The position numbers and the translations under genes were made by a program. Below, in pieces: positions 33,201 to 43,504 of a stretch of DNA of 64,000 bases (position 1 is the first letter of the stretch; each line of letters starts with the position of its first letter). The DNA comes from Theristus sp. LFF4_11 (Eukaryota > Nematoda > Chromadorea > Monhysterida > Xyalidae), in contig JASANC010000326.1 of the NCBI GenBank assembly GCA_030248135.1, positions 1 to 64,000 of the forward strand. Direction: 5' to 3'. The notes beneath the pieces are model-generated. The model searched no databases, was not told the DNA's origin, and saw only the letters and a list, made by a program, of their open reading frames with translations.

Positions 33201-36200
33201 CAGTGGGGTGTTTTGGAGTTTTCGATTTCTTTGGTTTGTGAAACATGAATCCCGATCCTGGCCACCTGTTGCTGTTCTGTCTTCATTCGTTAATCATTAA
33301 AAAAACTTTCGCGCTTTTCTGCTGCTCAGCAATTTCTCGAGTCCACCATGGAGAAGTGTCAGTCGATCAAGGCGCATCTCGAGGCGAACCGTCTGTGGCG
33401 CGAGTGTCGTGCGCACATTTGTACCTTTCGACGTAGGATCACGTATTACCGTAGGTTTCGTTGGTTTTTTAATTCGTCGTCTCCTGGGGACAGTTTTATG
33501 AATGCTTTTAGTTGTCCGGTTTTCCAGTAGTTCTGGGCCCCGTGAATCAGTTTACTGCACTACTAAGCTTTCATAAAACATGTCCGGCGCAACGAAAAAA
33601 CAAGAATTGCCGTGTGGCGCAGTAACAAAATCACTGTGGAACGTTTCGCATTTCGGTTGCAGCGATCGCAGAGGAGCCGAGCATGCCCGTCGACCTCGAC
33701 CGCCCGCCGTACGTGATCGTGAACTGCACGCTGGACTGTGTCATCTTCTATCATGACGACTGCTGGAAGAAGGTCAAGGAGGCCGAGAAGGAGAGGAACG
33801 AGTTCAAAAGTTGGAAGGTGCCGGCGTGCTTTCTCGACATTTGAATCTCCGAGTTGTTTTATTTGCCATTCTACGTTTTCACTGCATGCATCTCACGCTG
33901 TTTTTTGTGAAAAACTTTTTTCAGCTATGGAATGCTTTGTCGTTTTTTTAGGAAATGCTGTGCGCTGCCTGTTTGACGGACGGCTGTGACGGGCAGCTGA
34001 TGCGGGTGATGCACTTCGACATTCACAATCAGGAGGACAAACTGCTCAGGGTACGATGCGTACGATCTCTCATTCCTGCTTGACTTTAATTAATCGGTTT
34101 TTTCTCTGACATTGCGACGTGGCACAGCACAGTGTAAAAAAGCGAATCAAGTAAACGAAAAACAGCCGATTTCTCATTCAAACTAACAGCGTTCTTTTTC
34201 ATTACAGCTTGAGTCCACTGTCGAGGAGCTTGCTGCAGCACGTCAGCGCAAACAGCAACAGACGGGCGCCCAAAAGCAACACCACTCAACTAAACACCAC
34301 CAAAAACGACAACAACAACACTCTGGTAGTGTCGGTCATGGTCAAGCGCACGGCAGCACAGGTGAAATTGAGCATTGACTGAGTTTTTTTCTCAATTGTT
34401 AACTTCCCCACCAGTTAAGGAAACTCGAAGGTGCCAAACTCCGGTGGTTTGGTTTGGTGAAGCGCTGAGTGGTTTGAGCGGATCAACGCTTTCGCGGCAG
34501 AGGAGAATGACGTGGTGAACCTTACCTACAGTCGAACTCAATAAAATGTGGAATCGGCTGATTGGTCGGCCGAGGGGAGGCTGCTCACACTCCGCACCCT
34601 TCTTTTTCGTGGTTCTGGATTCTATTGAAACGTGTTTCTTTTGAATGAATGTGAATTTCCAGCACCCTTTTCATGCTAAAAATATACTCAAAGGGTTGGA
34701 GGACTGCGAAATTCAAATTTTTTTATTCAACAACTCAAAATGCATTTTTATTGACGACGACGACGACGTCTTCGCTTAATTTTTGCGTGTGAACTGAAAG
34801 ACAAAAGCCCGAAATGAGTGCGCTGTGTAGCCAGCTGAAGGGGGTTTCATTCCTAGCTGACCGATCGACATGCGTCCGCAATTAAAAATGCGTTCCGACT
34901 TCGCGGACGACGACGACACGACGACGACTTTGCTTTCATCTGTCATTTTCACTGTATTCAAGTTGTTTTTGGTAAGCTGCTGTGTTCACTTACTTGGTGC
35001 ACGCAGCAAACCATGCACAGCGCACTCCTTTCAGGCTTTTGTCTTTCAGTTCACACGCAAAAATCAAGCGACGACGTCGTCGTCGTCATCAAACAAGAAA
35101 TACATTTTGAGCTGTTGATTTAAAAAAAATCTGAACTTTGCAGTTTCTAACATTTTCAGTTTATTTTTAGCGTGAAAAGGGTGTTGGAAATTCACACTCA
35201 CTCAAAAGAAACACGTTTCAACAGAATCCAGATCCACGAAAAAAGAAGGGTGCGGAGTGTGAGCAGCCTCCCCTCGACCGACCAATCAGCTGATTCCACA
35301 TTTTATTGAGTTCGACTGTATCAGATGACCTTGTTTTATTCAGACGACTCAAACGCCGCCGCCAGGGACAGGGATCGTTGCCGACAGCGGTCGCTGACAC
35401 CGAAGGAGCCCGAGCAAGCGCAGACGCAGACGACGCCCGTGTACGCACGCTCGCAGGCGCATGTGCCCCCGCCCGATCTGCCTGGTAAACACCAACCACA
35501 CAGCCACGACACGGCACTTTGAAGCTCACAGGCCACGTGGCAGCCAAGCCAACACAAACCTCCGTTCACACATGTTTTGCGAGTTTATCGGTGCTTCTGC
35601 AGATCCCTAAAATTGTGAGATGGTGTTTGACAACGTTTGCTGTCGCTCTGCCAGTTGCTTTGTTATGAAACAACCGGCGTAGTGCTAGTTTGTTTGTGAG
35701 CAAATGAGCTGGCAAGTTGCATTGATCAGCGTGTGTCGAGGTTGCAAGCTCACATGAAAGTATTGTGTGATTTATAGTGAAGCCATTGCTGAAAGAGCCC
35801 GACTCCGACGACGAAGACATCGAACGCCGCTATGGGGCGATCGCGCGGCCTGCCTCGACACCGCCGTCGCCGTGGTCCGTTCACTTTCACTAAATTACAA
35901 ACACAACGTCAATTTGTATTTTTTGATTCTTCGATGAAAATTTCTGCGAAACTTTTAATTCAACTCAGGTCGTTGAGTGGCTCAAAAAAATTCAATTTCT
36001 TGTTTTTAATTTGGTTCCATTCCAGTTTTCTCAGGATCAGTCAGTTACAAACGAATTTTCTTTCATTTGGAGATCTGATGTCTTCCACAAATAAATATTA
36101 ATAATTTGTTGCTTTTTTGTTTTGTTTTGTTCTTGATGGTTTGGTGGTTGGCTTTATCACTTTCTTACCTGCATGTTTTTTGCACCATCCTCTAGTCTTT

Positions 36201-39200
36201 TTTTAGAATTATAACTTGGCCAAATGCTCCCCGGTGCTTGTGTGAAATGGTCAGTGTTTTCATTTCTTTTTTTTTGTTTTTTAATTGTTTTTCACTGTTT
36301 TTCGACTCACCAAAGTTATATAATTGTTGTGTTGTGCCTTACTTTTTTTATTTGTTTTTATGTGATTGATATCGTTGCGTTGTCAATTGAAATATTATTG
36401 ATCGATGGGTTTTTTGGCACGTGTTTTTTTATACCTAAATAGGTGTCAGAGACATCTACAAATTTTGGGTGACACCTAAAATTAAGATGTGGGTGTCAGA
36501 CACCTAAAATGTTAACGAGAAGTTCGTTTTTACAACCCTTTTTTGAAAATTTTCTTCGCTCCGCGAAAGAGTTGAAAACACTGTATTTGCATTATGTTTG
36601 ATGGCCAAAGTCGGATAAAACACGGTACTATTGTAGACTCTTCACGAATTAGCATTTGTTTTATGCATTCTCAGTGCCATTTTGAGACAGTCCGTTTTCA
36701 GGCACCTAAAATTTTTTTGCAAGACTCCTAAAAATTTGAGTTTAGGTGTCACAAGACACCAAGGGCGTTTTGAAAAGAAATTCTGGTTTGGTACGTTACT
36801 GTGTGATAACGCTTTCTAATGTTTCTGAATTCGCATAAATATCCAAATTGACGAGAAGAAAACTTTGCTGCATTGGTACCGAATTAGTGACTAGTGCCGC
36901 CAATGCCTTTGTTTACATGGCGTTCTGCTGTATTGTGCAATGAAATATGAAATGGTTATGGTGATTTATGGTGATATCGTATCACATTCATGACATAAAG
37001 TAGGATGTCATATTTTAATATTTCGATCCAATTCGAAAATCATCATGCAGCAACTCGACTGTTATGATCTAAAAAGGACAGAAATGTGACCTTTGTGCCA
37101 TAAATGTGAAGACTGCACCTTTTGTTTGCAATGCTTGCATGCGAGCACACATTGGTTTTTCCACTGCTATTTTTGTTGAGTTTGTATAGCAGTCATTGAT
37201 ATTTATGACCAGTGCAACGTGCGGCTTTCACCAATTCAACTGCAAACCCGTTTGATAGTCAGTCTTGCTTGGCCGTTTTACACTGACGACCCGTTCAAGA
37301 CAATTTGGAACGAATGAAAATCGACAGAAATAGACTCTTAATGAAAACGCATGAATCTGAGAGAGCAAATGCAGACACTTATTTGTTTTGTTGTTTTCGG
37401 CTTCTTTCGTGACGTGAACGAAATGCGCTTGTATTCAGGCAGTACAGCGGTGACGACGATCAACGTTTGCCTGAGGCAGTTGACTCGACCACACAGCCAG
37501 AGCCGAACGCAGCGGGCCGTGAGCGTTCGCCGACACGGACGTCTGCTGGCAGCTTCGACATGAGCCACGCCGTGCACGCTGCTCCCTTCCGTCCATCGGT
37601 GCAGCACGATCGCTTGCAGCGGTGTTCCCAAATGCCAACACAGCCGTCGCTCGCATTCCACGAGTCCTCATTCGAAGTGCAACGCGATTATTCCGGTGTG
37701 CCACCCGACCAAATTGCTGAGCAGTCTGCAAGCGGCGGCAACAGCGACTTTGCACAGGTGCTGGTGTGATACAGTCGATGTGGCACGAGAAATGGTGTTG
37801 CTGCCTTGATTAGTACCCGGCTGTGCGTGCGCTTCCAGCGTTTGCTCACTGTTAAGATCTCAGTTTCTTTCAGGCTGAATGGTCGAACAATTACGATGAC
37901 GATCGTGCATCATCGACCGAGCCCGATGAAGACGCCACTGGTGGCACCATCGACATTCACGGTCTGATGGAAGAGTTGCGACTTGAGTCTGCATCAAATT
38001 CAGCGCCAACTGGAACGGTGCAGCATGCTGGTTTGATGACTTTTGTGAGTGATGCAATTTATTTGATTTCGTTTTTAGCGATTTGTTTTGTCGGTTCGAA
38101 TCTCGACCAACCGTGAAAAAAAGCCAACGGCGGTTTTGAAATGCAAAAAGGAATAGGAGGAGGTCCATGAAACGCAGTTTTGCCAGCCGGAGCGCACATA
38201 AAGCACGCGTACACGACTCGCACAGAGCGCGTTCGTGCAGTGCAAGCAGCGTGAACAGCAGCAGCAGCAGTGGCCAACGAGCACGGGCCGCTGGCGAACG
38301 TTCGTGAGCGAGACGGGCGACGACGACGATGAAGCACGACCGGTCGCCGTTGCTGCTGGTGGCGATGGCGACCACGAGCGGCTGCTCGCCGGCTCACCGG
38401 ACGTGAACTTGGTCGCTGGCAGTGGCGGCGTCTGCGCACAACCGACAACTGAGCGGTACAACCGAAATCGGTGGCTGGCTGGCGAGCAAAACGACGCCAC
38501 GCTGAGCACGGCCTCCGTGTCGCCAGCGGCAACGGATGCGACTGGCGCACGGCCGGGCACTGGCCATCACGCGGAGGTGCGCTGTGTGCGCGTGGGCGTG
38601 CAGTTGTTTGACTTGATTCAGCTGAGCGGTCTCAACTCTAAACTGTTTCTAAATCGATTGTTAACGCTGAACTGTTGCAAACCGTTATTTTTCAAATGTT
38701 TTGTCGTGCTGTTCAGGTTCAGTCCGCCGTGTCCGACTACGATCAACAGTGAGTTTACGAAACGATTCCTGTTTTTTAATCTTTTTTTAACTCACTCAAC
38801 TTTTTTTTGTCTGTCGAAGGAACCACGTGAACTTTCGCCTCGAGCAGAACGCGGCGGCTGATGTTGGCTCAGAGGACGAGATGCGACGACGCGAACAAGA
38901 TGCACAGCGCAAACTGATGCAGCAACGGTACCGTCGCTTGTGTTTTGTTTGCCAACTTGTTGTTCTTGCTTGTCCCCACCCCCATGGTGCCGGTTTCTGG
39001 GACGCTATGGGCCGTTTATGCATATGCCGTTTATACCGAAACGGTAGGTGAGTGGCGCGTGCGTGACTAACCAGCGTATCATTATGCAATTGCAGCCAAC
39101 TCGTGATCACATTGCCAACAAAAGCATCGATTTTCCAGCATCGACCATCTCGAGTTGCTACTGAAACGCACCGAGGAGCGAGCGATGGAGGTCGAGTTGT

Positions 39201-42200
39201 TCATGCTGGCCGAGCGATTGAACGAACTGAAGGAGCGACAAAGCAAACGCTCGGTGGAGTTGTTGGTGGCGAGGAACACCGCAAACGCGGCGTTGCAGAA
39301 GTTCGTTGCAATTTTTTATTGTGCAATTGTGGTTTAACTGCAAATCTTCGATCGATACTCTGTCGAATTGTAAATTATCGACACACAGCAAATTGGCTGC
39401 TTAAAAACTAACCTCACTGATTGGTCGTGCCCGGCTCGATGCAGCCAAATACCAACATTCAAATACCGGAACGCACAACTTGCGAATGTTTTACCAGTTT
39501 GACTGCGGCTCACCGATGGGCAGAGTTGTTGTTGATGTTATTGTTGTTGGCGATTTTAAGCGTATGTTATGTTAGGTACAGACAAGGTACAGAACCGTCG
39601 ATTAGGGCGCCCACTGAGTTTTCTCAGTCACTAAATGCCTGTACACCCCTCGGCGGGGCTCGATCCCCCGAACGCACAGACAAGAGTCTAACGCGCCACC
39701 ACCAGGCCATGGGGGCATTATTTGTCCGATTGAGTGGCCAATTAATTTATTTTTCTTGCACCCAGGCACACGCGCGAGCACGGCACGGCAGAGACGGCCG
39801 CTGTGCAGCAACACGTGCGCTACATTGAGCAATGCGACCAGGCACTCGCTGTCGTTGGTAACACCGTCAAACAGATGCAGGTCCAGTGGGGAATTTTAAA
39901 ATTAACTCGGTTGATTTTAGTTGCGATTGGTGTAATAGAATCGAACTAAAGTGCAAAACACGCGAGCCGATCAATGGTAGTCTGATCATTAGGAGCCGGT
40001 TCCGGTCCGGAATCCGGTGCGAAAAATTGGATCCGGATCCGGTCCGGAATCCGGAGCAGCCCTACTCATCAGTTTGGTCTCCGTTTGATACGCTGTTCAT
40101 GCAGTTTTATCGGAGTTCCTGCGGTTCGCGAAATAAAATGAAATGAAATGAAATGAAATGAAATGAAATCAGTGTGCTTTTTGCCGAAAAACTCACCAGA
40201 CCAGCCGTGGTTGGCTGCTGGCCGGCTGTTCGGCAAACCTGCGAACAAGCGAGGTTGCACAAGGCACATCGTGGACAGACTGCGCAAACTCCCATCTCAA
40301 TAAGCAACGAGAAAAAAAGCAACAAGAAATCATGCTGATCTTTTCCTGTTTTTTTTAAATTTTCAGTCTCATTTCGCGATATTGGCGGACCAGGTGCGCA
40401 ACGGCATCCCACTTGATTTGGCTGACTTCAAACGCCGCTCGAAATGCGAGTTCCCGGCAGTTCCGGTGCTGTCGATCTCGCAGTCCGATTCAACCGATCA
40501 GCAGTCTCGTTCGCTCACCGATCTTAGAACGGTATAGAAAAAAAACGACGGTACTTGATGGGAAACACGCTTTGAAATGGTCGGCACTGGTGTTATATAA
40601 CTGCCTTATGTTGTTGCCATAACCAATCAGTGATCAGTCGAGTGAGTCACATCGGAGTTCTCCAATGAGTTTGATGCACTTTTTTCTGAATTTGGTGCAC
40701 TGAATTATTTTCAGCATCGCTTTTCAGGAGCAAGATGCATCAACCACCGTGGACGAACGAACGCAAAGTCAGTCGGTGCAGCCAGCAGAGGCCGCTGCAG
40801 AGCCGGTGCAGCCGGAGCACAGCACGGCCACCACAGCGGCGTCCGGCACGCTCTCGATCGACGAGGCCTCGTGGCCGAGCGACCTCAGTCGACCGACGTC
40901 CTGCCAGTCGTTGCCGCCCAGGTTCGCACGCGGCTGCGACATTCGATTGTCCCATTCACAGTCGTCTCGTTGATTGGCGGAATGAATTCGATTTTATTGA
41001 TTTTTTAATGTGGACTTTGTTGTTGCGAACTGGCACCAAATGTGCAGGCTACCACCGTCACCACAACAGCAGTCTTCGAGCGCTGTTGTGCAATCGTCTC
41101 ACAGCAATCTGCGTGCTAGTGCGAGTCCGTTCCAAACGCACCAGCCGTTGACGCCAAACGCCACTGAACACCGGGGCGTCCTGAATCCGGTAGGATGGGA
41201 ATCACGCTGCAAGCATTTTAGGATGGGATCATGTGGTGAAACGTTCGTTCAATCACGAAACGCCCCATTTAGTGATTGCCCGTCACTGTTCACAGCACGC
41301 ACAGCCGTTCATCCCGCCATCGCAGCAGTCAGCATTCGCCCTCGCTCCACCGGCTGTGCCATTGTGCAGCGCCATTCAGCAGGTGATGGCACCGGCACGT
41401 CCCATCGGCATGCCCGCCTATCAGCAGATGATGCCCGCACAGCAACTGGTACTACTGGCCAGAAATCATTCGCAGCCGCTCAAACGGCGTAACTGCGATT
41501 GAACTCCATCGTTGTTTTATGCTTTCAAAATGTTTCACAGTCAAGTAACTTGAGAATTTCAATATTTTCTTGCTTCTGTTGAGAATGCCCAATCGGCCGT
41601 GTTTGCACAGGCGCCACATGTCCTGGGCATACCGTACAGTGCCGCCGCCACCGGTTACCCGATGGGCGTGCCGAGGCCGTGCGTGTTCATTGGGACACCG
41701 GCGCAGATGCAGCAAACGGCCGTGTCGAGCGCTCAGTGGCACGGCCAGACGGGCACGCACACGGCGATTCCGGTGTTGCTGCGTGCACAGACAACGCAAC
41801 GTACGTGCTATGCTGCAGCGGCACACCTGTACTATGGTCCTTTCATTTACTTCTGCGCTGCGACTCAATGTCGTCAAAGGCATTTGCAGACGTTGAAAGG
41901 AAATTTGTGTAATGCATGACGCGGCAATTCAAAGTGGACCTTCAGAAACACGCGTCACTTCACCAATTTTGAATTCCCGCGTTACGCGTGTAACTGCGTA
42001 CCTCTCTGTACATGCGCGCGCATTGAGTCGCAGGACCAAATAACGCAACACTATTATGGACACACTGGCGTTATTGTCGCTCACGGAGGACAAAAAACGG
42101 ACAAAATCATGAGATAGTAATACGTTTTTGATGAGACATCAATGAATCACTCTGAAGTGAATGCTTTATGTTTCAATGACTGCTTGCAATGCCAAGTGAT

Positions 42201-42325
42201 GCAACCATTTCGTTAAGTTTGTTTCGGAAAACAAAATCGCTTCTGCATTTCGTTTTGTTTCAGCGCCTCCTGGGCCTGGTTTTCCCCAGAACGCCTTACC
42301 GCAGCAGTTCATGCCACAGTATTGA
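30238..42325 (+). CDS. Large multi-exon gene with a TTC3/DZIP3-like signature
   Basis: About 20 exons can be traced by coding content and GT-AG junctions. The ATG at 30238 starts an acidic N-terminus. Exons near 31710-32000 are Ser/Pro-rich and 32166-32450 are helical. Exons 33659-33820 and 33955-34035 hold C-x3-C-x4-Y-H-x2-C-W-K-K, then C-x2-C-x4-C-x6-M-x3-F-D; I recall a similar Cys/His block in the ubiquitin ligases TTC3 and DZIP3. Coiled coil is predicted for 34210-34290, 38820-38930 and 39140-39300, and 40367-40530 has a short Leu/Pro helix, also as in that family. The C-terminus (40729-42325) is Gln/Pro-rich and ends Q-Q-F-M-P-Q-Y. No RING finger is visible, so ligase activity is not supported. 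Family assignment is tentative. Introns carry several transposons. Confidence 0.6.
31309..31590. mobile_element. MITE of the GTACGGTATGGCCG family, intronic copy
   Basis: Begins GTACGGTATGGCCGATTAAACATG and ends CTCATTTATTCGGTCAT. The left TIR is perfect, the right one degraded. It lies in an intron of the 30.2-42.3 kb gene. Confidence 0.75.
34529..35318. mobile_element. Palindromic long-TIR DNA element, copy 2 (790 bases), intronic
   Basis: Ends CAGTCGAACTCA/GAGTTCGACTG with TA on both sides, as in the copy at 22417-23197. The non-palindromic centre is in the opposite orientation to that of copy 1. It fills an intron of the TTC3/DZIP3-like gene, and its right end is 22 bases before the next acceptor (TTTATTCAG at about 35340). 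Confidence 0.85.
36440..36765. repeat. Intronic segment with repeated GGTGTCAGACACC-type inverted words
   Basis: AGGTGTCAGAGACATC, GGGTGACACCTAAAAT, GGGTGTCAGACACCTAAAAT and AGGTGTCACAAGACACC occur within about 330 bases. The words are themselves short palindromes. No coding sense. Confidence 0.5.
39620..39720 (-). repeat. tRNA-like (SINE-type) segment, minus strand
   Basis: Read on the minus strand it has a D-arm-like TGGCCTGGTGGTGGCGCG, an anticodon-arm-like AGACTCTTGTCT, and a B-box-like GGATCGAGCCC within a CGGGG/CCCCG stem. The acceptor stem does not pair properly, so I call it a tRNA-derived element or pseudo-tRNA, not a working tRNA. It lies in an intron. Confidence 0.45.
39985..40066. 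repeat. TCCGGA-rich dispersed-type repeat
   Basis: GAGCCGGTTCCGGTCCGGAATCCGG and GGATCCGGATCCGGTCCGGAATCCGG lie 30 bases apart. Intronic. Confidence 0.55.
40131..40169. repeat. AAATG pentanucleotide microsatellite
   Basis: About seven consecutive AAATG units in an intron. Confidence 0.95.
41915..42045. repeat. Dispersed repeat related to 5975-6165, foldback form
   Basis: ATGCATGACGCGGCAATTCAAA at the left and TTTGAATTCCCGCGTTACGCG at the right are imperfect inverses, followed by CATTGAGTCGCAG as in the other copies. It sits in the last intron of the 30.2-42.3 kb gene. Confidence 0.6.
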
Positions 42326-42744
42326 TAAAAAAAACGTTGAAATTTCGTTCAATTCATCGGCGTATCAAATTGGCTAAATAATAAATATTGCTTGATGAAA
42401 ACATGTTGTTACTGAAACTTTTTTTTGCTTCGATCGATGGCAGATTGTTTGTTCATGTGCATTTGTCTTGGTTTTCTCGCTTTTTGTCGTTGCCATGCTA
42501 GTTGAATATCGGTGCTCAACTTTGATTACTAAGGTGCATTGAATCTTAAAACATTGTTGTTTTTCTGGTTTATAGTTTTTTCTGAATTTTCCCCAAAAAA
42601 TCGGCTTGCCTGAATTAGTTGCTTCCTATTTCTTGTGTACTTGCCTTGTTTTCAAACGTGTTCGTGTATTATGTTTGCTTCAAGATTCTGTTTGTTTGTA
42701 TTATCTTTTATTCTGGTCCCGGGAGGCAACGCGCGCAATGATGG

Positions 42745-42965
42745 GTAAACAGTTTCATGCGTAAGGCGGGAATTCAAAATTGGTAAAGTGATCGGGTCGG
42801 GTCACTTAGTCTATTTTGAACTACTGCTTAAATACAGATTGGAACTAGTAGTTTCTTTTCTACGTATGCTATACGGGTCGTCCCCGTCGGCAATGAACAA
42901 CGACAACAACAAACGCATTGGGTCGCAGAAACCAAAAACTTGATGATACTTTATGCAGTAAGGTA
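42745..42965. repeat. Dispersed repeat related to 5975-6165
   Basis: GGCGGGAATTCAAAATTGG, GGTCACTTAG, GATTGGAACTAG and GGGTCGCAGAA follow in the same order as at 5975-6165. Confidence 0.7.
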
Positions 42966-43016
42966 TGTAAATCTGTTTTATGTTGTAACACATCGAAGAC
43001 TGTTTGTGTTTTTCGT

Positions 43017-43285
43017 GTGCTACGGAATGGTCAAGTAAACATGGCAACTTTTTTCAGGGTGCAAAGAGCGCGCGAGATTTGAATGAAACAAAAAAGACGT
43101 TCAGAAAACCAATTGTTTATCAAATTAATCGTGGTTTTTTTAAATTTGTTCTGTTAAATTTAAGTGCTGTCCTGTTCGTTCTTTTTCCGTTGCACGTTCC
43201 ATTTACTTTGCGCTCTTGAAAAAGACAACTCTACGAGTAATCCCGCCTTGATGGAGTATGCGACGACTGCCAGCTTATTCGGCTG
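43017..43285. mobile_element. MITE of the GTACGGTATGGCCG family, degenerate copy
   Basis: GCTACGGAATGGTCAAGTAAACATGGC at the left, GGGTGCAAAGAGCGCGCGAGATTTGAATGAAA inside, and CTTATTCGGCTGTAT at the right. It lies between the two convergent genes ending at 42325 and 43505. Confidence 0.75.
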
Positions 43286-43504
43286 TATTATATGTTCTAA
43301 TGTACTAACAGTCCTAAATTTGTTTACACCACATGTTTTTCTTTTCTCACTTTTTTTTGTCCGCACTTGTTACATTTTTCATTTTTGAAATATTCGTGTG
43401 TCAAAAAAACGCTTGGTAATAATGTTATTATAAACTGTTTTTAAGACGTTGCATGTTCGAAATGCAGCCAACTCACTGCTCACAGTACAGGGTGATGCAC
43501 ACGC

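Noticed and set aside
37860..38560. Minus-strand Arg/Ser-rich open frames of 160-170 codons
   Set aside because: They are complementary shadows of the plus-strand exons at 37876-38050 and 38240-38600, which have proper splice signals.
39620..39720. Functional tRNA-Gln (TTG) on the minus strand
   Set aside because: The anticodon arm looks right but the acceptor stem fails and the T loop is not canonical.
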